Source: Polyangium jinanense (GTDB taxonomy: Bacteria > Myxococcota > Polyangia > Polyangiales > Polyangiaceae). From it: a DNA stretch of 64,000 nucleotides. The DNA lies in assembly GCF_028435365.1 (NCBI RefSeq), contig NZ_JAGTJJ010000009.1, forward strand, positions 1 through 64,000, written 5' to 3'. The position numbers and the translations under genes were made by a program. Shown one piece after another: positions 16,328 to 24,788 of the stretch (its first letter is position 1; every line of letters starts with the position of its first letter). The notes beneath the pieces are model-generated. The model had not been told where the DNA came from, ran no database searches, and saw only the letters and a list, made by a program, of their open reading frames with translations.

Positions 16328-17293
16328 TCAGGGGCAGGGGTTCGGGCAGGAGCCGCCGCAATCGGTGCCAGCCTCGTCACCATTTTGCAGCGCGTCCGTG
16401 CAGCTCGGCTCGGCGCAGAAGACGTCGACGCAGACGCCGCTCTGGCAGTCCGTCGGGAGCTGGCAGCCCTCGTCCTTGCCGCAGAGCGGGCATTCACCGC
16501 CGCCGCAATCGAAGCCGGTCTCCTTGCCGTTCTTCACGCCGTCCATGCAGCTCGGCGCCGCGCACGTGCCGGCCGTGCAGACGCCGCTCTTGCATTGCGA
16601 GCCGTTCGTGCAGGTCTTGCCGTCGTCGCAGGGCAGACAGTTGCCGCCGCAATCGATGTCGCCCTCGCCCGGGTTCTTGATCCCGTTCGCGCAGTTGATG
16701 CCGACGCAAACGCCCTGCATGCACATCTGGTTGCCGCTGAAGCAGCCCTGCACGCCCTCGATGCATTGCACGCACTGGCCCATGTCGTTGCAGATGCCCG
16801 CCGCGGAGCAGAGGAAGCCCTGCGCCTGGACGTTGTGCATCGCGACGCCGTCCATGCAGACGTCGTCGGTGCACTCGTTGCCGTCGTTGTAGACGTCGTC
16901 GTCCTTGTTGACGGGCGCGGGCTGGGCATTCGCGTCGCATTGCATCTCGAGGCAATCGCCGTAGACCTGCGAGGGCAGCGGCGTGCCCGCCGGCCGCAAG
17001 GCCTTGCGCACGCATTTGCCCGACTCGCACGCAGGCTCGCCGCAGAAGTTCGCGGCGCCCTGGTTCGTGCAGTCCGCCGGCGTCGTGCACTCGGGGGACA
17101 CGCCGCCGCCGCTGCCGCCCGGGCCGCCGCCCGCGCCGCCGTCGCCGCCCGTACCGCCGCTGCCGCCCGTGCCGCCGCTCGACGAGCTCGACGTCGGGTT
17201 GTTGGAACTGGAGCCATCCCCACAGCCGACCGCGGACGCCGCAATCGTCGCGCCGAGGATACAAGCGATCATCCAAGCTCGTTCGATTCTCAT
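16328..17293 (-). CDS. Cys-rich lipoprotein, paralogue 2
   Basis: 321 aa. Lipoprotein signal MRIERAWMIACILGATIAASAVGC, then Ser/Gly-rich linker (SSSSSGGTGGSGGTGG) and a Cys-rich body with three DCGG modules: GEGDIDCGGNCLPC, NGKETGFDCGGGECPLC and NGDEAGTDCGGSCPNPC. Between them are CxxGxQ/CxSGxC knots (CTNGSQCKSGVCTAGTC). GAGGAGAG precedes the ATG. It shares the N-terminal MRI-RAW start with paralogue 3, so these two are closest to each other. Predicted extracellular, lipid-anchored; function unknown. Confidence 0.8.
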   Translation of the reverse strand: MRIERAWMIACILGATIAASAVGCGDGSSSNNPTSSSSSGGTGGSGGTGGDGGAGGGPGGSGGGVSPECTTPADCTNQGAANFCGEPACESGKCVRKALRPAGTPLPSQVYGDCLEMQCDANAQPAPVNKDDDVYNDGNECTDDVCMDGVAMHNVQAQGFLCSAAGICNDMGQCVQCIEGVQGCFSGNQMCMQGVCVGINCANGIKNPGEGDIDCGGNCLPCDDGKTCTNGSQCKSGVCTAGTCAAPSCMDGVKNGKETGFDCGGGECPLCGKDEGCQLPTDCQSGVCVDVFCAEPSCTDALQNGDEAGTDCGGSCPNPCP

Positions 17294-17508
17294 GGCAAAG
17301 CTCTCCTCCCGGGCCGCATCGCCCGCGGCTCTCTCGACGCCGAGGCCCGAGCCCCCGCGCGCGCGCCTTCCGGAAAAGAACGCGCGCCCTCGCTGGCGGG
17401 GGGCCGCCTGCGAGGGCGTGAGGACTCGGGCCTTTTACGTCCGTGACAGGTGAACAGCTACACGATAGCGCAAGAGGCCGGCGCGCGGGGTGGAGATTCG
17501 CGCGCGGC

Positions 17509-18546
17509 TCAGGGCTCGATGCATTTCGCCGCGCAGCTTCCGCCGCAGTCGACGCCGCCCTCGCCGCCGTTCTGGGTGGCGTCGGTGCAGGAGGGCGCCG
17601 CGCACTTCGCGCCCTGGCATACGCCCGACGAGCAGTCCTCGGGGACGTGGCACGCGGACCCGACGACGAAGCTCGGCGGGCACTCCGGGCCGCCGTAGTC
17701 GGGGTAGGTCTCGCCGCCGTTCAAGGAGCCGTCGGTGCACGCGGGCGGGGCGCACATCTTCGTGGCGGCATCGCAGGCGGCCTCGATGCAGTCGAGCGGC
17801 CCGTTGCAGGCCTTGCCGACGTCACAGGGAGCGCAGGTGCCGCCCCCGCAGTCGACGTCGGTCTCGCTACCGTTCTTCGACCCGTCCTTGCACGACGTCG
17901 GCACGCACTTGTTGAGGGTGCCGTCGAGCGTCTCGACGTCCTTGTAGTTCTTCGACGCGACGCAGACGTTGCCGTTCTGGCATTCGTTGGCGGGGCCGCC
18001 GACGTTGCAGCGCACGCACTGGCCGGCGTCGTTGCACTTGACGTTCATGCCGCAGGAGAAGCCGGCCTCCTGGTTGATGTGCAGCGTGTCCCCGTTCATG
18101 CACGTGTCGAGCGTGCAGGGGTTGCCGTCATCGAACCGGTCGTTCGTGTCCTCGACCTGCATGATGCCGCCGTTCGCGTCACACACGGCGCGCTTGCAGT
18201 CGCCGTAGGTCTGGCTCTCGAGGACCGTACCCTCCTGCAGAAGGACGATCATTCCGCAGGCGCCCCCATCGCAGGTGCGGACGCCACACGGGGAGTCGAC
18301 GCCGGGACACTCGCTGCGCTTGCAGGTGTCCGTGCTGCTGCCGCCCGAGCCTCCCCCGACGCCGCCCATGCCGCCCGTGCCGCCGCCCGTGCCGCCCTCG
18401 CCGCCGCCGCCCGTGCCACCCGCGCCGCCCGTGCCCGTGCCCGTGCCCGTCGGGTCCGCGGGGTTCGCGCCGGTCCCGCAAGCCACCGCGAAAGAAGAGA
18501 GCCCCGCGATCACGAGGGGCCAAATCCAAGCTCGTCCGATTCGCAT
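17509..18546 (-). CDS. Cys-rich lipoprotein, paralogue 3
   Basis: 345 aa. Starts MRIGRAWIWPLVIAGLSSFAVAC, chosen over an ATG 12 codons upstream because GGAG lies just before it and the signal peptide begins here. A long Gly/Thr linker (TGTGTGTGGAGGTGGGG) is followed by a Cys-rich body with NGSETDVDCGGGTCAPC, a degenerate NGGETYPDYGGPEC module in which Cys is replaced by Tyr, and NGGEGGVDCGGSCAAKC at the end. It shares the CxLDTCMNGDTLH-type segment with paralogue 2. Predicted outer-membrane lipoprotein of unknown role. Confidence 0.8.
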   Translation of the reverse strand: MRIGRAWIWPLVIAGLSSFAVACGTGANPADPTGTGTGTGGAGGTGGGGEGGTGGGTGGMGGVGGGSGGSSTDTCKRSECPGVDSPCGVRTCDGGACGMIVLLQEGTVLESQTYGDCKRAVCDANGGIMQVEDTNDRFDDGNPCTLDTCMNGDTLHINQEAGFSCGMNVKCNDAGQCVRCNVGGPANECQNGNVCVASKNYKDVETLDGTLNKCVPTSCKDGSKNGSETDVDCGGGTCAPCDVGKACNGPLDCIEAACDAATKMCAPPACTDGSLNGGETYPDYGGPECPPSFVVGSACHVPEDCSSGVCQGAKCAAPSCTDATQNGGEGGVDCGGSCAAKCIEP

Positions 18547-18594
18547 TCTCGAAGCTCCTCCACGCCTACGCGGCGTCTTCAATCATTTCCTCGG

Positions 18595-18644
18595 TCGCGA
18601 GAGGCCCCGCCCCCATCCTCGCAGACGCCGGGGCCTTCCCGCGA
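18595..18644 (-). terminator. Imperfect hairpin between paralogues 4 and 3
   Basis: GGCCCCG / CGGGGCC arms, extended by imperfect pairing of TCGCG with CGCGA, lie just after the leftward paralogue 4 gene. No T-run is present. Weak candidate. Confidence 0.35.
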
Positions 18645-18654
18645 GACGATGTCA

Positions 18655-19563
18655 TCATGGCTCACATGTGCCGGAGTTGCACGACAAACCCGCTACGCAA
18701 TCGTCTGGAAAGAGGCACCCCTGACCCTGGCCGCATTTCTTCGGATTCGCCATGTCCTGCGCGCAGGACCCGCCGCAATCCGACCCGGTCTCGTCGCCGT
18801 TCTTGAAGCCATCACTGCACGTGGGCACCTGGCAGGTCTTCGGATTCCCGAGGCACGGCCCCTCGCCCATACAATCGGGACGCACGCTGCATTTCATGCC
18901 GATCTCGCAAGGCACGCAGGGGCCGCCGCAATCGACGTCCGTCTCGCTCTTGGCGGGATCGGGATCGGCATCCAGCACATCATTCAGGCAATGCGCGGGA
19001 ACGCACTTCCCGATCGACGTATCGCACTGCAAACCACTGCAATCCTCGTTTTTCGCACATTGGATGCAGTTGAAGCTGTCGTCGCAGATGCCGAACGCGC
19101 CCCACGTCGTCGTGCACTGACCCGAGGCGGGCTGCGGGCTCTTCCACGCTTCGCAGCCGTTCGTGCGGCAGGAATCAGCTGCCCACACGTACACGTCGGC
19201 AGAGCTGTCGACCTGCGTGATGGCGCCCGACGCGTCGCACTCCCGCTGCTTGCAATCGCCATACACCTGCGCGCCAACGGGCATGCCGGGCATGATCTCG
19301 GTCATGTAATCGCACGTCCCGGCGTTGCACGATCCGGTGATCCGGCATTCCGTGGTCGGGCAGTCGGCCTGCGTCGTGCACGCCTGCGTCCCGCCCGTGC
19401 CCCCCCCGCCCGTGCCGCCGCCCGTGCCGCCGTTGCCCCCGGCGCCGCCAACGTAGGACGATTCGTCGAAGAAATAAGTGTCGAACTCGACGCACCCCGC
19501 AGGTACGGAGAGAGCGGATGCGAGAGCGAGCGGAACGACCAAGAGCCAAGACATTCGGTTCAT
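18655..19563 (-). CDS. Cys-rich lipoprotein, paralogue 4
   Basis: 302 aa. Signal peptide MNRMSWLLVVPLALASALSVPAGC with an SVPAGC lipobox; GGAGAAG precedes the ATG, fixing the start against a longer open frame. A short Gly/Thr linker (GGNGGTGGGTGGGGTGG) is followed by a body nearly collinear with paralogue 1: CTTQADCPTTECRI, VGAQVYGDCKQREC, ICDDSFNCIQCAKNEDC, then KSETDVDCGGPCVPC and NGDETGSDCGGSCAQDM. It is the first gene of the leftward lipoprotein set and diverges from the MoxR operon. Confidence 0.8.
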   Translation of the reverse strand: MNRMSWLLVVPLALASALSVPAGCVEFDTYFFDESSYVGGAGGNGGTGGGTGGGGTGGTQACTTQADCPTTECRITGSCNAGTCDYMTEIMPGMPVGAQVYGDCKQRECDASGAITQVDSSADVYVWAADSCRTNGCEAWKSPQPASGQCTTTWGAFGICDDSFNCIQCAKNEDCSGLQCDTSIGKCVPAHCLNDVLDADPDPAKSETDVDCGGPCVPCEIGMKCSVRPDCMGEGPCLGNPKTCQVPTCSDGFKNGDETGSDCGGSCAQDMANPKKCGQGQGCLFPDDCVAGLSCNSGTCEP

Positions 19564-19922
19564 CGATGGCTTCTCCCTGCCCCGCCCGGCGCCCGCAGGC
19601 GCACGGCAGGCCGGCCCGGGCAGTTCGTTAGGAAGGTGCCCCGCCGAAGGCGCGAGGGCCGAAGGTCGGCCGCCACGCAGTAGGCTTGCCCGGGCAGTTC
19701 GTCGGGACACGTCGGGGACGATGGTAGCGAATCGGCTCCAGAAGAGCGAGCCTCCGGCGAACTTCCAGCCGGGATCCGGCGCGGAGGCGGCGAGGGCCAC
19801 GCGAGCACCGGGTTTCACCACGTCACGACGAGGACACACAGACGGGCCGGATTGACGCGGAGAATGCGCGCAGGTAGCGCTTGCCAAGGCCGCACCGCGC
19901 CGGGCGGCGAGAAGCGATCCGC
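19564..19922. other. Divergent intergenic region with 20-bp direct repeat
   Basis: No gene is seen between the lipoprotein and MoxR genes. GCCCGGGCAGTTCGT(T/C)(A/G)GGA occurs at 19614-19633 and 19688-19707 (two mismatches, 74 bp apart). It could be an operator pair or a duplicated piece. Promoters of both genes should lie here. Confidence 0.4.
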
Positions 19923-21056
19923 GTGCCCGAATCCGTCCTCCGTCCCGCCGCAGAGGTGCTCTTTCGCGAGGAGCTCGACGCCCTCGCCGCCGCCGACACG
20001 CACCCGAAGCCGCGCGGCTTCCGGCTGTCGCCGCGGATGATCCGCACGTTCATCCTGGGCTCGGGCGAGGCGAAGCTGCCCCGGGAAGGCGGCGAAGGCG
20101 AGATCGCCGTGACCCAAAAATTCTTCGGCGACGACGCGCTCGTCGAGCGCGCGATCGTGACCCTGGCCTCGCCCCGCGCGCTCCTGCTCGTCGGTGAGCC
20201 GGGGACCGCGAAGTCGATGCTGTCGGAGCTGCTCGCCGCGGCCGCGACCGGGACGAGTCTGCTCACGGTGCAAGGCAGCGCGGCCACGACCGAGGATCAG
20301 ATCAAGTACACCTGGAACTACGCGCTGCTCCTGGCGAAGGGCCCGGTGCGGGAGGCGCTCGTGCCGTCGCCGCTGTTCGCCGCGATGCGCGAGGGCCGGA
20401 TCGCGCGCTTCGAGGAGCTGACGCGTTGCCCCGTGGAGGTGCAGGACAGCCTCGTGGGCATCCTGTCCGACAAGGTGCTCCGGGTGCCGGAGCTCGAAGG
20501 CGAGGACGGGATCCTGTTCGCGCGGGAGGGTTTCAACTTGATCGCCACGGCGAACGCACGGGATCGCGGGGTGAACGAGATGAGCGCGGCGCTCCGGCGG
20601 AGGTTCAACTTCGAGTCGGTGCGGCCGATCCGGGATCCGTTCGTGGAGATGGCGCTCGTCGAGCGCGAGGTGCAAAAGCAGCTCGCGGCAGCGGGGGCGA
20701 GCGTGCCCGTGCCGCGGGACGCGGTGGAGCTCGTGGTGACGACGTTCCAGGAGCTGCGCTCGGGCCGGAGCCGCGAGGGCGTGCACCTCGACCGGCCCGA
20801 GGCGCCGCTCTCGACGGCCGAGGCGATCGCGACGCTGCACGCGGCCGCGCTGCACGCGCATTACTACGGCACGGGCAGGCTCGGCGCCGAGGAGGTGGCC
20901 TCGCACCTCGCAGGCGCGGCGACCCTCGACGCGGCCGAGGACACGGCGAAGCTCGAACGGTACGTGGAGACGGTGGTGCGGGATCGGGCGGCGCGGCATG
21001 GCGGCCCGTGGGGCGCGCTGCTCGAGGCGTGGCGCAAGATCGGCCGCGAGCGATGA
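19923..21056 (+). CDS. MoxR-type AAA ATPase
   Basis: 377 aa. P-loop GEPGTAKS at 91-98, Walker B-like RIARFEELTR (159-168), sensor IATANARDRGVNE and arginine-rich ALRRRFNFE. This is the MoxR branch, chaperone-like ATPases that act with VWA proteins. The GTG start was chosen because GAGAAG lies upstream and the family N-terminus (RPAAEVLFREELDALAA) begins here; the frame stays open 14 codons further up. Its stop overlaps the start of the DUF5682 gene (ATGA), so the two are coupled. The VWA partner lies 7 kb away at 27978, not adjacent. Confidence 0.85.
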   Translation: MPESVLRPAAEVLFREELDALAAADTHPKPRGFRLSPRMIRTFILGSGEAKLPREGGEGEIAVTQKFFGDDALVERAIVTLASPRALLLVGEPGTAKSMLSELLAAAATGTSLLTVQGSAATTEDQIKYTWNYALLLAKGPVREALVPSPLFAAMREGRIARFEELTRCPVEVQDSLVGILSDKVLRVPELEGEDGILFAREGFNLIATANARDRGVNEMSAALRRRFNFESVRPIRDPFVEMALVEREVQKQLAAAGASVPVPRDAVELVVTTFQELRSGRSREGVHLDRPEAPLSTAEAIATLHAAALHAHYYGTGRLGAEEVASHLAGAATLDAAEDTAKLERYVETVVRDRAARHGGPWGALLEAWRKIGRER

Positions 21057-23536
21057 AGCTCGGAGACCTCGGAGCGCCGGAGGAAACGCGCGCCGAGGTC
21101 GCGAAGCGGCTCGGGCTGTCGAGCGCGCTCGCCTTCTTCCCTGTGCGGCACCAGAGCCCGACGTGCGCGGCGAAACTCGAAGCGTTCCTGCCGGCCTTCG
21201 CGCCGGACGTGATCCTCGTCGAGCTGCCCGCGCGGTTCGAGGAGCACCTCGAAGCGCTGCTCGATCCGGAGAGCCACGCGCCGTTCGCGATCTGCGCGAT
21301 CACCGAAGACAAACGCCCGCGCTTCGTCGGGCGGCGGGACGGAAGCCACGCCGCGGAGGCGCCCCGATCCCGGGCGTATTACCCGTTCTGCGACTACTCG
21401 CCCGAGCTCGTGGCGCTGCGGTACGCGAAGGCGAGCGGCGCCGAGGTGCGCTTCATCGACCGGTTTTCGCCGCTGCCCGAGGACACGTCGGATCTCGGCG
21501 AGGACGACCTCCCCTCGGCGGAACGCGCGCTCGGCGAGCGGCTCGGGCAGGACGCGGGCGGGCTGCTCGGGCGGAGCCGGTTCACGGCGGCGCTCTGCGC
21601 GCGGGCGGGCGCGCGGGATTTCGACGAGCTGTGGGAGGCGCTGTTCGAGCAAGGAGGCTGGGACGAGAGCCCCGAGGGCTGGGCGCTCGCGGTGGGCGTG
21701 TACGCGCTCGCGACGCGGTGGACGTTTGGTCAGGAGGAGCTCGAAGCGGACGGGACGCTCTCACGCGAGCGGTTCATGGCGGCGAAGATCGCGGAGGCCG
21801 CGGCGCAGAAGGGCAAACGCGCGCTCGTCGTGGCCGGGGCGCTGCACGTGATCGCGCTCGGCGGCGCGCGGGAGACGCTGCCCGCGCTCGAGCGCGCGCC
21901 GAAGGACGACGCGGAAGCGGAGGTGCGGCTCGTGCCGTACACGTTCCCGCGGCTCGACGCGCTGCTCGGGTACGCGCCGGGGATGAGCGGGCCGGCGTTC
22001 TACCAGCACGTGTGGGAGGCGCGCGCGAAGGCGGATCCGTTCGCGCAGGCGGCGGAGCGGGTGCTGCTCGAGACGATCCGGCGGGCGCGGGTCGAAGGCG
22101 ACACGCTCGGGCCGGCGGACGCGATCGCGGCGCTCGCGTTCGCGCGGGAGCTCGCGTCGCTGCGGGGGCGGCCGAAGATCGGGCGGGCCGAGGTGATCGA
22201 GGCGGCGACGAGCTGCTTCGTGAAAGGCGAGCTGCGCGTCTCGGGGCGGCGGGTCGTCGCGGCGCTCGGCGAGGCGCTTCGAGGCAGCCGGATGGGCAAA
22301 CTCGGGCCGACGGCGGGCCCGAGCCCGATCCTGCGGGATTTTCGGGCGACGGCCGAGGCGCTCGGGCTTTTGCCTTCCGGAGGGCCGCCGCGCGGGATCG
22401 AGCTCTCACTCGCGGCGTCGAAGAAGGCGCGGCGGTGCTCGTGGTTCTTGCATCGCACGACGTGGCTCGGGCTCGGGTTCGCGACGCAGGTCGGGGCGGG
22501 CGACGCGGAGGGGTTTGGGGCGAAGGGCGCCCCCCAAGCGTCTACCGAGTTCGAGGCGGCGACGGAGCGCTGGACCGTGGCGTACGCGCCGGAGGTGGAC
22601 GCGCGGCTCCTGGAGCTCGCGGCGGAGGGGGCGAGCGTCGAGGAGGCGGCGGCGCGGCTGCTCGTGCGCGCGGCGCGGGAAGGTGAAGGCCGCGCGGGGG
22701 CGATCGCGGTGTGCGTCGGGCGAGGCGTGCGGATGGGGCTCGACGGCGTGTGCCTGCGGCTCGCGCCGGCGCTCGAGGCGGCGATCCGCGCGGACGACGA
22801 TCCACGATCGCTCCTCGAAGCGGCGCGAAAGTTACGGCGGGTGCGGGCGCTCCGCGCGCGGCTTGGCCTTCCGAAGGCGGCGTGGCTCGACGCGCTCGGC
22901 CGCGCGGCGTACGAGGAGGGAACGCACAGGCTCCCGCGGCTCGCGCAGACCTCGGGGGCGCGGGCCGCGGACGTTCCGGCGCTGCTCGCGGATCTCGGCG
23001 GAGCGGCGCTCGCGGCTGACGGAATGGGCCCCGTGCGGGAGCTCTTGCTGGCGAAGGCGCGGGCGGCGCGGGAGATCGCGCGGGCTGCCTCGCCGCTCGT
23101 GCTGGGTGCGCTCGACGGCCTGCTCGTGAGCCTCGGCGAGGGACGGGGCTCGGAGCTCGGCGCGCATTTCGAGGCGGCGCGGGGGCGTCCCGAGGCGAAG
23201 GGAGCGTACCTCGAAGGCCTGCTCGCGCTCTCGCCGCGCGCGTTGCTCGACGAGCCGTCGCTGCTCGAAGCGCTCGTCGCGCACGTCACCTCGGGCAGCT
23301 TCGAGGGCTTCCTCGCCTCGCTCCCGTCCTTGCGCCGCGCCCTCGCGCGGCTTGGTCCTCGCGAGCTGGAAGAGATTTCTTCACGCGCCGCGGAACGGCT
23401 CGGCCTCGGCGCCTCCGAGGCGCTGCTCGTCTCGCCCTTGCCTCCGGAGGAGGTCGCGCGTCTCTCTGCGTGGGAGCTTCGATGGCTCGAAGCCGAGGCT
23501 GCGTGGGCGGGCCCGTCTTCGGACGCGGATGGCTGA
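21053..23536 (+). CDS. DUF5682 family protein
   Basis: 827 aa. The N-terminal motif PVRHQSPTCAAKLEAFL, PDVILVELPARF, YYPFCDYSPELVALRYA and a central ALVVAGALHVIAL match DUF5682, a family I recall as distantly related to the TraB/TIKI/ChaN fold and normally found with MoxR and VWA genes. The His of the first motif and the GALH motif are candidate catalytic or metal residues. The C-terminal 350 residues are Ala/Arg/Leu-rich helices, perhaps a solenoid. A palindromic element (22510-22540) is read in frame as GFGAKGAPQA. The start overlaps the stop of the MoxR gene. Confidence 0.75.
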   Translation: MKLGDLGAPEETRAEVAKRLGLSSALAFFPVRHQSPTCAAKLEAFLPAFAPDVILVELPARFEEHLEALLDPESHAPFAICAITEDKRPRFVGRRDGSHAAEAPRSRAYYPFCDYSPELVALRYAKASGAEVRFIDRFSPLPEDTSDLGEDDLPSAERALGERLGQDAGGLLGRSRFTAALCARAGARDFDELWEALFEQGGWDESPEGWALAVGVYALATRWTFGQEELEADGTLSRERFMAAKIAEAAAQKGKRALVVAGALHVIALGGARETLPALERAPKDDAEAEVRLVPYTFPRLDALLGYAPGMSGPAFYQHVWEARAKADPFAQAAERVLLETIRRARVEGDTLGPADAIAALAFARELASLRGRPKIGRAEVIEAATSCFVKGELRVSGRRVVAALGEALRGSRMGKLGPTAGPSPILRDFRATAEALGLLPSGGPPRGIELSLAASKKARRCSWFLHRTTWLGLGFATQVGAGDAEGFGAKGAPQASTEFEAATERWTVAYAPEVDARLLELAAEGASVEEAAARLLVRAAREGEGRAGAIAVCVGRGVRMGLDGVCLRLAPALEAAIRADDDPRSLLEAARKLRRVRALRARLGLPKAAWLDALGRAAYEEGTHRLPRLAQTSGARAADVPALLADLGGAALAADGMGPVRELLLAKARAAREIARAASPLVLGALDGLLVSLGEGRGSELGAHFEAARGRPEAKGAYLEGLLALSPRALLDEPSLLEALVAHVTSGSFEGFLASLPSLRRALARLGPRELEEISSRAAERLGLGASEALLVSPLPPEEVARLSAWELRWLEAEAAWAGPSSDADG
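22510..22540 (+). repeat. Palindromic element inside DUF5682 gene
   Basis: GGGTTTGGGGCG followed closely by GCGCCCCCCAAGCG, the same ends as the intergenic element at 13592-13640. It sits in frame in the coding sequence and adds about ten residues in a likely loop. Confidence 0.5.
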
Positions 23537-23586
23537 CGTTCTGCGCCTCTCGACGCGCCGCGTTCGCTTTGCTACCCCTGTTTCCG

Positions 23587-24066
23587 ATGAGCTCGCTCAA
23601 GGTCGGGGATCGTGCGCCGGAGATCGACGCGCAGACGAGCGCGGGCGACCGGTTCGTCCTCTCCAAGCAAGAGGGGCTTTGCACCGTCGTGTACTTCTAC
23701 CCGAAGGCGTTCACGCCGGTGTGCACGGGCGAGACACGCCTGTTCCGGGACAACTACAACGAGCTCTTGCTGGCCGGCGCGAGCCTCGTCGGCGTGAGCA
23801 CGGACGACAGCGGCACGCAGTGCAAGTTCGCCGGCGATCTCCACCTGCCGTTCCCGCTCATCGCGGACGCGGACAAGCGGATCGCGCGGGCCTACGACGT
23901 CCTCTGGCCGGTCGTGGGCGTGGCGCAGCGGTACACGTTCGTGGTGAGCCCCGAGATGCGCATCGAGGCGATCTTCCACCACGAGCTCAGCGCGGAGAAG
24001 CACCGCGACGACGTCCTGCGCTTCGTGCACGCGAAGTTCGAGGCGCAGCGGCCACGAGTTAGCTAG
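23587..24066 (+). CDS. Peroxiredoxin (AhpC/TSA, Bcp-like)
   Basis: 159 aa thioredoxin-fold peroxidase. FTPVCTGET around Cys46 is the peroxidatic site (PxxxT/SxxC type), preceded by VVYFYPKA. It reduces hydroperoxides in the cytoplasm. Bcp enzymes often have a resolving Cys five residues after the peroxidatic Cys; here that position is not Cys, so it may be one-Cys or use another Cys (SGTQCKF). Start at MSSLKVGD; the upstream frame is leader-like and no ribosome site is obvious. It lies 50 bp after DUF5682, same strand, and just before the minisatellite. Confidence 0.85.
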   Translation: MSSLKVGDRAPEIDAQTSAGDRFVLSKQEGLCTVVYFYPKAFTPVCTGETRLFRDNYNELLLAGASLVGVSTDDSGTQCKFAGDLHLPFPLIADADKRIARAYDVLWPVVGVAQRYTFVVSPEMRIEAIFHHELSAEKHRDDVLRFVHAKFEAQRPRVS

Positions 24067-24099
24067 CGACCTCACATCGACTGCGCCGAAGAGAGGTCC

Positions 24100-24658
24100 G
24101 GACGCGCCGACCTTCTCTTGGTGGGGCACCAAAGCCACCTCCGGACGCGCCGACCTTCTCTTGGTGGGGCACCAAAGCCACCTCCGGACGCGCCGACCTT
24201 CTCTTGGTGGGGCACCAAAGCCACCTCCGGACGCGCCGACCTTCTCTTGGTGGGGCACCAAAGCCACCTCCGGACGCGCCGACCTTCTCTTGGTGGGGCA
24301 CCAAAGCCACCTCCGGACGCGCCGACCTTCTCTTGGTGGGGCACCAAAGCCACCTCCGGACGCGCCGACCTTCTCTTGGTGGGGCACCAAAGCCACCTCC
24401 GGACGCGCCGACCTTCTCTTGGTGGGGCACCAAAGCCACCTCCGGACGCGCCGACCTTCTCTTGGTGGGGCACCAAAGCCACCTCCGGACGCGCCGACCT
24501 TCTCTTGGTGGGGCACCAAAGCCACCTCCGGACGCGCCGACCTTCTCTTGGAGGGGCGCCAAAGCCATCTCCGGGCGCGCCGACCTTCTCTTGGCGCAGC
24601 ACCAAAGCCACCTCCGGGCGCGCCGACCTTCTCTTGGCGGGGCACCAAGGGCATCTCC
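24100..24658. repeat. 43-bp minisatellite, 13 units
   Basis: Thirteen head-to-tail units of 43 bp. The first ten (24100-24529) are identical as read; the last three carry a few substitutions. The unit begins GGACGCGCCGACCTTCTC and contains the small inverted repeat TGGTG-GGG-CACCA. There are no spacers. The unit has no stop codon in any of the six frames, and 43 is not a multiple of three, so long open frames cross it in every frame. It fills the gap between the peroxiredoxin and the converging phosphoesterase gene. Confidence 0.95.
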
Positions 24659-24681
24659 GGGCGTCCGGAGCTCTTTGTCCC

Positions 24682-24788
24682 GAGGGGGACGCCTCGCGTC
24701 CCCCTCTCGTCCGGGCAAAGCCCGGTCGATTCACCCCCCGAGGGAAGATCGCTTCGCGATCTTCCGAGCATCGAACCGGTCGATGCTC
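24682..24788. repeat. Chain of four short-loop hairpins
   Basis: Four perfect hairpins stand in a row. GAGGGGGACGC pairs around CTC (24682-24706). CCGGGC pairs around AAA (24711-24725). GGAAGATCGC pairs around TTC (24743-24765). GAGCATCGA pairs around ACCGG (24766-24788). The chain lies at the 3' end of the leftward phosphoesterase gene and shares its 3-base-loop style with the chain at the start of the window. It could terminate transcription from both sides. Confidence 0.8.

Noticed and set aside
24100..24658. CRISPR array
   Set aside because: Units are contiguous 43-bp copies with no unique spacers and no cas genes nearby.
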